From: Eudorina sp. 2006-703-Eu-15
Taxonomy: Eukaryota; Chlorophyta; Chlorophyceae; Chlamydomonadales; Volvocaceae
NCBI GenBank assembly: GCA_003117195.1
Contig: BDSI01000045.1
Coordinates: 895,896 to 959,895, forward strand
Direction of reading: 5' to 3'
Length of the DNA stretch: 64,000 nucleotides
The translations under genes and the position numbers were made by a program. The notes under the pieces are model-generated. The model saw only the letters and a program-made list of their open reading frames with translations, was not told the origin of the DNA and ran no database searches. This document shows, piece by piece, positions 22,485 through 34,600 of this stretch. Positions within the stretch are counted from its first letter, which is position 1. Each line of letters begins with the position of its first letter.

Positions 22485-23052
22485 GGAAAGCATGCGCGAA
22501 GAAGAAAAGAGACTCCTCAGCGCATGCGCGCACGTTGGCTGTTCCATTGAAAGGAGTCTGCATCAACATAAGATCAGAAATAACGTGCCATCGTGGAAGC
22601 AGCAGAAACGCTGTTGTAGGTTCGCGACACCGGAGGCAAGGCCGAAGGTAGGATCAGCTGGCTGGTCCGTTGCAGAAGCGACGCCGCGCAGCTGTCCATA
22701 ACGCTGATGTAAGCACTATGCGTGCAAATGATGACAATGGAACAAGGGCTCGGTCCAGGAGATGAATGATGTGATGAGCGACCTTACATGTCTCTTCCGC
22801 TAGGCCAGGTCCATAACCTAACGAAAGGGGCCTACTAGTTGCTCATCGGCTATTGCCGAAGAGCAAATCGAGACAAAGCACCAAGGCAAAGCCTCGACCT
22901 AAATCACAAGACAAACAAGTACGACACTCTACCATCAGTGATGGTCCCGAAACCAAAGGAAACGGACAACCGAATCACACAACAACTCACAATAACCGCA
23001 AATAACCGAAATGGAGCAGTAAACTGACGGGTGCAGTCAATCGGCGTGACAG
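22485..23052. repeat. 568-bp direct repeat, copy 2
   Basis: Second copy of the 21253-21820 unit at an offset of 1232 bases. Its flanks (GATTTGCT on the left, CCACACG on the right) show no duplication. Confidence 0.93.
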
Positions 23053-23571
23053 CCCACACGATCGGGTGCATCATTCGAAATGACGGATGCCGCATACATA
23101 AAACAATACATAAAACAAAATGCTTGCCCTCTCATCGCGCTCTCCGGTCCAGCGAAGTACAGTAGCTGCATACAACGGCATCGGGCGTGGAAGTGACAGG
23201 ATTTGTGGGATGTTCCGTCCTCCCCGTACGGAGCCGGCAGCCCGGGACCCACGACCTCGCCCCCGCCGGACAGCCCCGCCCCGCCCGCACGGTGTTGTGA
23301 AGTAAGGTATGACACTGTCGGTGGGGCCTGCTGGGGCTTGCCCTGGTATACCCCTTTGATCCCTTTCCGGGGTCCGCTGTAACATTCGTTCACTTCAACA
23401 CGCCTGGGCGGTCCCCACCCAGAGGGGCCTGCCACGCTCCTCGACAAATCTACACATAGGTTCTGCTCTGTACGGTGTCGCAGGCGCCGTGAAATCGGTA
23501 CGACATGTCGTCCCTCCCTACGAAAGCGGCAGCAGTGGCGGCAGCAGCATCACCGGCAGCAGCGCACTGCC

Positions 23572-26500
23572 TCATGAAATAACCTTCGGCTCCTGCTCCT
23601 GCTCCCGCTCCTGCTCCTGGGGCTGGCCGTCCCTCTCCAGCACCATCACCGGCAGTTTGGCGGTGCGGGGCATCAGCAGCTGCGCAAGCCGGAAGCCCGA
23701 GCGGGCAAACAGCGCCTCCCACTCACCCCGGCTGCGCTCACGGCCCGAGGTCATGACCTGCAGCACCCGGGAGAAACGGGGGATAAAGAGAAACTAATTG
23801 GGGGAGGGGGAAGGCGTAGGGGTGGGGCGGGGGCAATGCAGGTTAACAAAGGGGGAGGGGATGAAGTAAGATCGCTGTCTGCCTGTTCTGCAGGAGCTGT
23901 AAGTACTGCACTCCTCGGGCCGCCCACGCAAAATCCGTACTCTATACCCTGTACGGCACGGATACGACAATGTGTGACATCACAGAGGGTCGACAATCGA
24001 GGCTGTTATTATTAAGGATGTTACAGCTCGAGGCTGTGTCGAGGCTGTGCCGTATCCTTTACAAGGCGGTGGCCGTCAGATGGCGCCTAAGATCACGTGC
24101 CGCCTCAACGGTAGCGGACGGCCGCCTCGACGGCAGCGCGTCAAACTCAAAAGGCAGGCCTGCTGGCGACCTCCACACCTCTTGATGGTGGGTCCAAGAC
24201 AAGAACCCCTGGGCGTCCGCTGCACCACTCCTTCCTTTCTCCCTTCCTTCACCGAATACACCCACGATCGTATCCTCAACTGCCGTACACGTTTCGCTCA
24301 TACAACCCACGGCAATTGGGAAATCAAAGCTAGCATCGGGAAGTCAAAGCCTCCGCTGATCATAGGCATCTGTGCGACCGCGTCGCCCGCGTTTCAACCA
24401 CTGTGATGAATCCCACCAGCCCTTGGACCCACCATCATGCCCATGTCGAACTCGAGCTGCTGCAGTGTCGTGGCGTCCGCCCCGGGCCCCACCACCTCCG
24501 GCAGCACCGCCTCCACCACCACCAGGCGGGAGGCGGGACCCTGGTCCAGGGCTGCCTGGGCGCGGCGGAGGATGGCGGCGGCCTGGCTGTCGGGCCAGTC
24601 GTGGAGCACCAGCCGCATGAGGATGCAGTCGGCCACCAGCGGGAAGGGCTCGAAGAAGTTGCCCTGTAGGTAGAGAGGGAGGGAGGGAGGGAGGGAGGAG
24701 GGAGGGAGGGAGGGAGGGAGGGAGGGAGGGAGGGAGGGGGGAGGGAGGGAGGAGGGAGGGAGGGAGGGAGGGAGGGAGGGAGGGAGGGAGGGAGGAGGGA
24801 GGGAGGGAGGGAGGGAGGGAGGGAGGGAGGGAGGGAGGGAGGGAGGGAGGGAGGGAGGGAGGGAGGGAGGGAGGGAGGGAGGGAGGGAGGGAGGAGGGAG
24901 GGAGGGAGGGAGGGAGGGAGGGAGGAGGGAGGGAGGGAGGGAGGGAGGAGGGAGGGAGGGAGGGAGGGAGGGAGGGAGGGAGGAGGGAGGGAGGGAGGGA
25001 GGGAGGGAGGGAGGGAGGGAGGGAGGGAGGAGGGAGGGAGGGAGGGAGGGAGGGAGGGAGGGAGGGAGGGAGGGAGGGAGGGGGCACGTGGACTGCCTCA
25101 GGCTCAGACTGGGGGCCAGGGGACTGAATGATTTGGGTGCCGGGCAACAGGCACGCGCCAACGCATCCATGTAATCTATGAATGGAGGCCACACGCGCAC
25201 GCTTGCACGCTTGCACGCTTGCACGCTTGCACGCTTGCACGCTTGCACGCTTGCATGCACGCACGTGCTTCCGCGCGGCAGCTGCCCTCCGTCCCCGGGC
25301 CAGACTCAACGGCCGGCCGCGGCACCACCCAGCCCCACCGGAAGGACAAGAAGCCGCACGCAGGGCCTGAGAGCGAGGAAGCCACACGTGCGTGGCGGCC
25401 GACGCCCCATCCCCTTGCCACGTCAGGCCACATAGGCCACGTGGTGTATGTCGGGGCAGGTTGCGCTCCTTCGCTCGCCGGTTCGACACACTCCGCCAGG
25501 TCCCAAGGCCTCTTGCTTGGCCCCCTCCTCAAAACCCAATGCCCTAAACCCTAAAACCCTAAAACCGTACCTCGACGTACTGCAGCCGCTCCAGCCCCCG
25601 CTGCCCCATCCTCCGGGCGCGCTCCACCACATTGGGCAGCTCCATCACGAACCCCCTCCGCACACCTGGGGCCCGTGGGGTGTGTGTATGTGTGTGTTAT
25701 CGAGGAGAAAAGCTGAGCCGCGAATAAGTGTGTATGTGTGTGTGTGTGTGTGGATGGGTGGTGGTGGTGGGGGGGGGTAAGGTTTGACTCGAGGTCAGGA
25801 AGGGGGAGACGGCTACATAGTACATACGTGGCGACGTGTGGAGCAGGGCGGATTGCCGCACGTGTGTCCCGTGCCTGGGTGCGGCGCAGCGGCGGCATGT
25901 GTGTACGACAACTGCGCCGCGAGGAACGATAGCGGGGTGTCCAGCTCGAATACATACGGCATGTGTACTGCGTGTGGCGCGGTCACAACGCGTACGGCTC
26001 CGTCGTGAGCCTGCGCTGCTCCATCGTGTCCGCAACGATGGATGCGTGCGATGATGTGCGGGGGACCAGGGGGCAGGTGGAGTTGGGGAGGTGGGGACAG
26101 GGGGCAGGGCACCCGGCAGCAGCCCAGGACCGCATCGTCCGTCAGGCCGTGTAGGTAGGTGCATAAAGCGGCGTCTCCCGCATCGTCGGGTTCCCTCAGC
26201 GCCCTTTTCACGAGATGCCAGCGCCAGGTGACCCACGGGTCATTCGACCCAGAACACCAACTGACCCACGGGTCAGCCGACGCAGAAGTCGGCCCCCATG
26301 AGTCACACCATTAGGGCCACAGCCTTACCCGGGTGGTGCGTCAGAATGGCCGCCATCAGGAGCCCCTGGCCGCCGCCCACATCCAGTACGGTGCCGTGCC
26401 TACGGCGAGTGCGCGCGTGCGCGTATTATTAAGACCACAAGCGGGCCGCGGAGGAGGCTGAGGTCAATGAGTCAATCAGTCTCCTCCTACAGGAGAGGAC

Positions 26501-29500
26501 GTCCTTATGTCTGTCAGCCGTACACGTCCATACAGCACTAACCCCCCCCCCGTGCGAATGCGCCGCTGTGGGCTGACTGACCAACGCTTGGGATGCGCAT
26601 ATGGACGAGACCTACCTACCCCATACATACTCACCTGTCGGCGGCGTCGTCGATGATTGGAGGCACGCCCGGCGAAGCGCACCTGCCATCAACGCTGATG
26701 TCGTGTCGTACAGTGGCGCGCCCGCTCTCTACTCGGCTGTGCGCGGGTGGGAGCTCCGCCTGGCGGCGCGTGCGCCCGTGCCGTCAGCTCGTCAACCCGC
26801 CCCCAGCCGGTCACCTCTCGCAGCCATTTCCAACCGAGCTCCGAAACACAATCGCCCTGAAGAGGTCACCACAACCGCCACATACCCACAGACCCATGTA
26901 CCCACACACACCCACACACACAGACACCCACCCACACATCCGCACACCCACACACCTATGTACCTACGTACCCCATACACCCACACGACTGCCCGCGCAC
27001 CCACCGCGAGAAGTCGTACGCCTGCGCCACTCCCTGCGCCGCCGCCGCTGACGTGGCCGTCATGGCCTTGTCGAAGGCAGCCGCCTCCAGCGGCTGATCC
27101 GCGATGTAGCCGTACCAGTCGCGGCCGAACGCCGCCTCGAAGCCCATGCGGCCTGGGGACGCAGTACAGGATCCCGGATCCAGGATCCAGGCGGACCGGG
27201 TGGGTGGAACCGGTGCAGGTCGGGTGTCGCGGGCGGAGGTAGGGTAGGAGGTGGAGGGGAGGGAGGAAGCGGAGGGGCGGGATGGTGCGCCGGGCGAGAG
27301 GTTGTCCTGTCGCCACGGGGTAGGACTCGCTGGATGCGAAGCAGGGGCGAGGGCGATGGGGCAGCACTGCAACTACGGCAGGTGATCAGATCTTCCGACG
27401 GGGATCAGCTGCATTCGGGGGTACGACTGCCCCAAATGATATCCCCGGTGCCGTCGAGGTAATGGAGGCCCAAGGTATAGGAGCGGAGATGTGCGCCGCT
27501 GCGTTGCAGGGTTGACGGACAGGCGGGGTATTCGCACTCAAGGGGATTACAGGAGGGGAGGGCAGCGGAGTTGAACGGAACGACAATGCGAGACATGATG
27601 TGGATGTCGCCCGTGTTCCCCCCACCCCACCCCAAGTCCCCAACCGGCGCATACACACACGCGCGCGCGCGCGCACCGTTTGCCGTACCCTCTTTGACGT
27701 TGTCGTACAGGAAGCCCCGGCTGACGTAATGGCCAGGCAGTCCCAACATGAGCGCCAGCCACTTCATCTGGGAGGGGTGAGACTCCTGGGAGGGGACGAG
27801 ACGACGGGGGGGGGGAGGGGGGTGCCGGGGTGCAGGGCGGGCGGGCGGGCGGATGCAGCCAGGGAGGGCCCTGGGTTGACGGGCGCTGCTTAGTGCGCGA
27901 GTGACGTCGAGTAACGGGTGGAAGTGAGCTCTGATAACTGGTAAGCAGACAGCACCGTAAGCAGGGTTACTGACCGGCGGCTTTCGCCGCAGCGCAGGCA
28001 TTGGCACTGCCAGTCTGCCACACTTGGCACTGCGTTCAATCAATCATCATCCGGTCGCAGTGGACCCCGCAGTGGGTCAGTGTCACTGGTTGCACAACGG
28101 TAAAAATGGTTCGGTCAATCGACGTGTCACCCCGCAAACCCCATACGACCTTCCTCCCCGCTCTTCACCCGACCCTCGGTCTGGCAGTCCGCTCAGTCCA
28201 CCGGCTGGCTACCCGTTTAATGTACTTCCTGTATAGCCTCCCCATCCACATGGGTGCCATACGGTGATGCCGCCCCCTTCCCCCTCCCTGTCCCAACCAC
28301 CCCCTCCTGCCCTGCCCTGCCCTGCCCTGCACATCCCAGCAGCGGCCCCCCACCAGCCGAAACGTCGCTCTGGCAGCAGCGCAGTTTGAGAAAATGTCTA
28401 CCAATTCCCTATACCCCCCACTCCCGCCCCCACTCCCGCGGCCCCCCCCACCCGCCCCCACCCACTCCCAGGTCCCGCCCCCACCCACTCCCAGGTCCCG
28501 CCCCCACCTGCAGCATCATGCCGCTCTCCGTCAAGTAGAAGGCGGTGACCTCCTCACGGTTGCTACTGCTGCTGCTACAGCTGCTGCGACTGATGTTGCT
28601 GCCATTGCTGTCGTTGCTACTGCCATTCTGCGGGGCCTCCCGTCCGTTTCCATCCAACCGGCCGACGCCCTCGCTGTCCTTGCCCTCCCCACCCTCGACT
28701 ACCGAGCCCGCTGCCGCGCGCGCGCCGCTGCGCCTGTCGGTGTCGAACCCATCGTCATCGTTGCCGTCACTGCCGCCGCCGCCGCCACCGCCGCCGCCAT
28801 TGTCGTCACTCGCTTGCTGACGTGGCACCTCCGCCAGCAGGCCGTACGCCGCGCACAGTCGCAGCAGCCGCAGCAGGCACGGCGCGTTGCAGCGCAGTCG
28901 GTCCGCCAGGTCGGCGGCGGTGGCGGCGGCGGCCGGGTCGTCCGTCAGCGCGTCGGGGACCCCCAGCCGACACAGCGAGTAGACGGCTGCAGGCACGACC
29001 AAGTGGCGGCGGTGGCGGTGGTGGTGGTGGTGGTGGTAGTGGTGGGGTTAGGGCCAGGAAAGAAAAGGAAAGGAAAGCCAAACCCAGAAACAAAGCCCTG
29101 CGCGGCGCGTGCGGCCCGTGACTCGTTGTTTCGCCCGGCGTCAGCCGGGGCGCGCTCTCAGGGTCAGTCATAGGGCCCTCAACCGACACCCCCATACCAC
29201 AGCCCACACGCCAAACCCCAAAACTCACGATCATCATAACCCCTAAACCCCCAAACCGCCCCCCAAATGCTGCATACGGTGTCCCACATCCCACCGTTGG
29301 GCGCCCAGCTGCCCCGGATGAGGGTCTCAAGCGCCGCCGCCTTCTCCGCCGACACCGAGCGGACCGCCTGTACGGCACACGTATGGTACAGTCGTACCCG
29401 GACACCGGTTACGGTCACGGTGCAGTACGGTACGGCGGTACAGCACCAAGCGATGCGGCGCCGTGGAGGGTGCCGCGGGCTGATTGCGCAGTGGGCCGAT

Positions 29501-29732
29501 TGCGCAGCGGACCCGCTCCTTTTAGGAAACACGCGCGCGGGCGCCCATCGCTTGCCTTGATCACCGGCGAGCTCTTGGCGGTTGCCAAAGATGCCTGCGG
29601 CCGCACATCGGGCTCGGCCTCATGGGGCGGCGCCGATGGCAGATGGTGGTGGTGATGGTGATGGTGATGGGGGTGCGGAAGGTCTTGACCCGGGGTGCGG
29701 GCGCCGTCCGCGTCCTCGGCGCGCGGAGCCAT
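23572..29732 (-). CDS. SAM-dependent O-methyltransferase, COMT/ASMT class
   Basis: Nine exons on the minus strand join in frame to 512 residues: 29732-29556, 29367-29295, 28986-28508, 27767-27689, 27152-27005, 26399-26329, 25665-25571, 24663-24433, 23757-23572. The order is a His-run N-terminal extension, a dimerisation and winged-helix part ([33 protein letters not shown]) and a Ser/Asn/Gly-rich insert. Then come [20 protein letters not shown], the SAM motif [14 protein letters not shown] (from residue 325), [23 protein letters not shown] with the catalytic-type His at 395, VVVEAVLP, and a C-terminal [19 protein letters not shown]. This is the Methyltransf_2 architecture of plant phenolic and N-acetylserotonin O-methyltransferases; the substrate cannot be told. 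It is longer than the usual ~360 residues because of the extension and insert. The exon 1 donor is ambiguous (AAG|GCAAGC or CCG|GTGATC, both phase 0). Confidence 0.92.
24674..25082. repeat. (GGGA)n microsatellite, ~410 bp, ending at a 3' splice site
   Basis: On the coding minus strand this is TCCC repeated for about 400 bases with occasional TCC units. It ends about ten bases before the CTACAG acceptor of methyltransferase exon 8, so it forms the whole polypyrimidine tract. The long Pro-Ser frames it creates are artefacts. Confidence 0.97.
25197..25262. repeat. (GCTTGCAC)n octamer array
   Basis: About eight tandem octamers in the seventh intron of the methyltransferase gene, followed by GCATGCACGCACG. 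Confidence 0.93.
25542..25566. repeat. Short interstitial telomere-like repeat
   Basis: CCCTAAA followed by two CCCTAAAA units. The octamer equals the Chlamydomonas-type telomere repeat TTTTAGGG; the heptamer equals the Volvox/plant type. It lies immediately downstream of the exon 7 donor of the methyltransferase. Confidence 0.7.
25682..25765. repeat. (TG)n tracts flanking a dispersed module
   Basis: TG runs surround TTATCGAGGAGAAAAGC-TGAGCCGCGAA, the same word found inverted at 52591-52622 next to another gene's intron boundary. Located in the sixth methyltransferase intron. Confidence 0.75.
28305..28331. repeat. (CCCTG)n array
   Basis: About five tandem pentamers in the third intron of the methyltransferase gene. 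Confidence 0.85.
28368..28420 (+). repeat. Intronic module A, near-complete copy
   Basis: CTCTGGCAGCAGCGCAGTTT, then AATGTCTACCAATTCCCTAT and ACCCCCC. It is antisense to the methyltransferase, in its third intron, and nearly identical to 51673-51720. Confidence 0.85.
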
Positions 29733-31635
29733 GGTAGCCGTTTTGGCCGGATTCGTCAGATTTGTGTTCGTCAGATTTGTGTTGGTCAGGCTTGTGTGAG
29801 CTGTTGTTGGAGGAGGGTTGTTGCGACTGGCAGTCTGGCACTATTTCACTGAGGTAGCACAGCGGTCGGCTGCTCGATTGCCGTGATGCTTTAGGAATCA
29901 AGATTTCCACAGGAAAGATGCAGCTATGTGTGCGCATTCTGGTAACCCGACTTGAAAAGAGCCTGCCGCAGCAAAAGAGCCAGTCGCATCGTCCGTCCAA
30001 CTTGACCGCCTGAGGTCATCAGACTTTTGATGGCGCCATAATGATCGCAACGTACCGTATTACGGCTGCCGCCTCGGAACCACCGTAGGGCGAAACTTGA
30101 AAGCCCGTTTTGTGGCGCGCGCCTTCGATTTCAAACGACACTCCGCGCACGCGGCAGTGCAAACAGGCTGCCGTCAAAGTCGCACTCCTGGAACACGGTA
30201 TGGTTGTGTGTGCGCAACGATCAAGTCCCGTAAATCCCGTGCGCCTTACCGTTCAAACGCGGCTGCTACGAAAGATGCGCCTGCCGCGGTAACTAACCCC
30301 ATGTCCTCACCCCGGGGAGCGTGCGAACCAGTCCAACGCAGTCGGACGCAGTTGGTGCTACCTGGCTGTGGGGGCGCCAGAAGGGGTGGAGGGTGGGCTC
30401 CGCGGTCGGGGCTGCCGGAGCCTGCAGGCGGCGCCGGGTTGGGGGTGGCTTGGGTTGCGGACCGTGGGGGGCACCGGACAGCCCTTCCCTGTCCTCCCGC
30501 CGCGTGTCCAATTGCGGTACGGCACCTGGTACGGCAGCCCGGCAGCACTATGAGCCGTCCTGCTGGGGGTATTTATTGTTCGAGAGCGCCGGGCGACCCG
30601 CAGGCCCCGCACAACCCCTGTACCTTGCGTCGACCGTCGACCGGTCAGTTTGGTGCGGTCCGCGCGCTTGTCCCTACAGTACCTCCCATCTATCCCTACA
30701 AATGAAGGTAACCTAGGAGAACCTTGGTCGAGGCGCTTCAGGGAAACGCCCGGGGGTATAAGAGGCGGGTTTGGGTTGGTGAGTGTTCGCCCATTCGCCC
30801 CCGGGCCTTGTGTCCACCCTTTACCCTCCTCTGCTGTTCCGGGTTATGTTCCCCGCATGTAGCCCCCCACGGGTCGCTATCCATTTGCCTCCAGGGTCCC
30901 TGCATTTTGTACCATCGGATCGCGTTGCGCCTTCGAAGTGAGGAAATAGACGGCACAGCCCAGTACGCCGTGCCGAACACGGGCGATACATATGACGGCC
31001 TACCAACATGCAGGCCATAGAGTTGGACACCGATTCCGTTTCAGATATATGATTTCGCTATCAAAGACTCCTTCGGGTTGCGTCACACTCAGCCACAGAC
31101 AACTCTGCGCAAAGAGTCAGCGATGCCGCAGTCCCTTGCGGTGACATGCGGAAATCTCGGGCGACGAGGAAACGATGATTTGAAGAGATGACCTGATTGT
31201 TTCGTCCTATGATTAATAGTGCAGCTGGGAGCGTCGCGGTGTGGAAATGTCCCTCAACGCAAATCAAGCCACAGAGCATCACAGATAAATATGATACAGC
31301 ACTGTTGTATCATGTATAGAAAGGCTAAAAATATTTCCATCCACGAACGCGACGTCTCAGTCGGCAGGCATGCGAGGGCAAAGCGGCGACCGGCCGTAAT
31401 GCTGCCCAACTACGGTTGCGCCTTATTACATGACACAGCATTCTACCTGCGCAGTGGAAATTCCTGTGTGTGCTGAGCAAATATGTACGGCAATTACGTG
31501 CCGGACAACGTTGAGCGGAATTACAACCGGCGACGCCCCGGCCAGGCTGTATATTAGCTGATCGGCCCCGCTGATTTCCAGCAGTTACACTTGTAGGATA
31601 GTATATTGTTTAATCTGAAATTCCTACAAGGTAAA
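29733..31635. other. Divergent intergenic region between methyltransferase and sulfite reductase
   Basis: About 1.9 kb between two start codons pointing away from each other, so both promoters should be here. No further exon is recognised. The stretch 31.0-31.6 kb next to the sulfite reductase is AT-richer than its surroundings, as is usual for promoters in GC-rich algal genomes. I could not identify a TATA box or a sulfur-response element with confidence. Confidence 0.55.
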
Positions 31636-34600
31636 ATGCAGGTCCTGGCCGGAAAGCAGCTGTCGGCAGGCCTGACCCGGCCAAGCCGAGGCCAGATGGT
31701 TGTCACCAATGTGGCGACGCCCTCCAAGAACCCAACTTCACGCCTAGCGAAGCGCAGCAAGGTGGAGATTATTAAGGAAAACAGCGACTACCTTCGTCAC
31801 CCACTCATGGAGGAATTGGTGAATGACAAGACCTACATCACCGAGGATTCGGTCCAGCTAATGAAGTTTCACGGCTCGTATATGCAAGACCACCGCGAGA
31901 AGCGCTCGTTCGGAGCAGGCAAGGCGTACATGTTCATGATGCGGACTCGTCAGCCAGCCGGCGTCGTGCCGAACAGGCTGTATCTGGTCATGGATGATCT
32001 GGCTGACCAGGTGAGAATCTTACGCTTGGGTAACATCATGTTTACCAACTTTCCGTTTCGGGATGCAACACGCCGCCAGCGCAGGTTGTTTACCAACCCA
32101 GAACTCGGCCACCATTCGTCTTGCACAAATTTTACACACCACTTGTATTAACATGTTCAAGTCAGCGGTTGCGTCATGTTCCTGGCGACGTGTAACGACC
32201 TATGGCAGGAGACTGACGTGGCGCACCGGCCCGGCCGTTGTTGGCAACAGGAAAATAAGCGTTTTACAATAATGTTTCTTCCGAAACGTTTTGCTTCACA
32301 TGGTTGGCCCTGGCCTGCTGGCCTGGTCAGCGAACCTTGGGTAATTTCGGTCCAACATCAGGACTACCCAAACTCCGGCCGCAAATGATCTTACCTTGAC
32401 AGATCCTCGACACCGCGATTGGAGAGTGTGGTGTGGGTTTGCCGACGTCATGGTGATACCCCTCGGCTCGTTGGGGGAAAACGGCTTCCGGCCTGACATG
32501 GCGTTGGGTCTGTTTACCGTTGCTCCCAAGCTCGTTTCTTGCCCCCCTCCCCACCTGGCTCGCTGATAAGCACTGCGCTCTTCCCCTGCTTTCCTGCAGT
32601 TCGGCAACGGCACGCTGCGTCTCACGACGCGCCAGGCGTACCAGCTGCATGCCGTGCTGAAGCACGACCTGAAGACGGTCTTCTCCACCGTCATTAAGAA
32701 CATGGGTTCCACCCTGGGCGCCTGCGGTGACGTCAACCGCAACGTCATGGGGCCTGCTGCGCCGTACCTGAACAAGCCCGAGTACGTGCATGCACAGAAG
32801 GTACGGGGTGGCGGTCCTGCGGCGCCTGCACACATCCACATGCGCGTACACGCTTGTGTCGTCCGCGCCCATGTCCGTGTGTGACGCCGTCCAGCGGACA
32901 TTCGGACAGTGCTCGCCTTGAGGACGCGTTACCGAGGAGGGCACGCTCTGCGCGGGCGCCCTGCGGGATGCGACGAGCGTCCTAACGTGTCGCGATGGTG
33001 ACTTGTAGCTGTCTTGGGGTTGTGACGATTTCTGGCGCCCTCCCTGCATGTGCCCCTCCTCCCTGCAGCTTGCCAACGACCTGGCGGACCTGCTGGCGCC
33101 CCAGTCGGGTGCCTACTACGACGTCTGGCTGGACGGAGAGAAGTTCGTGTCGGTGTACAAGGAGGTGGGTGGGGGTGGTGGGTCGGGGTGAACCGGGGCG
33201 GGTGGGGGGGATGGGTCGGGGTGGGCTGGGGCGCCAGAAGGAGCAGCAGCAGGCTGCAGCACCAACAAGTCGCGGCAGCAGCAGAAGTGCTTCAAATTTA
33301 AATCGCCAGAAAACAACCTGAAATCCTGGAGAGTGCAGCGGCAGAAACTAAAACCTTGGCAGCGATGTGAACCTGTTGTTGAAACTGTAATGGCTTAAGG
33401 CGAAATGGTTGGCGACGAAGTTTGGCGTTAGCCAGACATGCAGGTCAGCTTCCTGTGTAGCTGTTGATCGAATCGACGTCAGCGAGGGCGGTTTCCCGTG
33501 GCCTCGTTCATGACAGCACTGGAGAGGCGCCACGTTGCCGCCGCGTTTGAAGCTGGATTTGTCTCTGTTTATCTGGGAAGACCGTCAGGGAAGGGGTCGG
33601 TGCTGCGAGTAGATACATGTGCCGGGGGGGCCGTCGGTCTCGCCGAATGTCTGGATTTGGGTCCCGTTGAGGGTTGACGTCCGCTCCGGGGGACTACCAC
33701 TCTGCTTCCGGGAACGACCCATTTCTCATCTGGGTTGTGGTTTCAGTCGTGTTGGGAGTTGCGCCAAGCGGCTTTCCTTCGGTTGGCGTAATGCTCCAAG
33801 TGATCAGGTCGTTGTACCGTTAGCGTCCGTCCCATGTCCCTGCCTGGCGCCACCCCAGGTGCCAAAGGCGGGCGTTATCTACTCGGTCATTCACGCACCA
33901 GTTGTAGTCACATACGCCACCTCGTTGGCTGGGCCCAGCATTCCTCACATACCCCGGTCGCGTGCGGTTCTCTCCTTCCAGAGCCCCCATCCTTATTCTG
34001 GGATCCTGGGATAGATTTGGGATAGATTGTGGTATCCGTGGGTGGTGGTTATGATTGCGTACTGTCCGCACCGTCCTCCTCCCTCCGGGCTCGGTTCCGC
34101 AGGACCCCAAGGTGACTGCGGACCGCGCCTTCAACGGCTATGGCACCAACTTTGAGAACTCGCCGGAGCCCATTTACGGCACCCAGTTCCTGCCCCGCAA
34201 GTTCAAGATTGGTGTCACGGTGCCGGGGGACAACTCGGTGGACCTGTTCACCCAGGACCTGGGCGTCATTGTCATCACGGACGAGAAGGGTGGGTGGGCA
34301 TTGGGTGGGTGGGTGGGTGGAGCGGTCGGGTGGGCGGTCCGGGCAAATCGGACGGGAAGTAAGCTTGTCAGCATGCCGCGATCAGCATGCCACGGAGTGG
34401 TGTTACAGATGCGGTCAGGACAAGGCGTTGACGGAAGCAGTCACGAGGCTTAGCGTAGTCAACATGGGGGGCGGGGAGGACAGGGCCCTTGGAATGGAAG
34501 GGGTTGCTCGAAGAGGGCGGCGGATTTTAGTTCAAACGGAAGCTGATGCTGAAACTGTCAGGATTTTATTGAAAAAAAACATTGGCTTGCGTTCTGGGGT

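Larger units (their letters stand above)
20449..23571. other. Gene-poor 3.1 kb with large direct repeats
   Basis: No recognisable exon on either strand. Composition is nearer to 50 percent GC than the rest of the window. The stretch is dominated by two copies of a 568-bp unit and a pair of 29-bp repeats that flank the first copy. Near 23360 is a copy of the word GGGGTCCGCTGTAACATT seen at the ends of other dispersed repeats. It lies upstream of the TMEM14 gene, so that promoter should be in the first few hundred bases. Confidence 0.6.

Noticed and set aside
24344..25489. 381-codon Pro-Ser-rich frame on the minus strand
   Set aside because: It is the translation of the (TCCC)n microsatellite joined to the methyltransferase exon; the real protein enters at the CTACAG acceptor at 24663.
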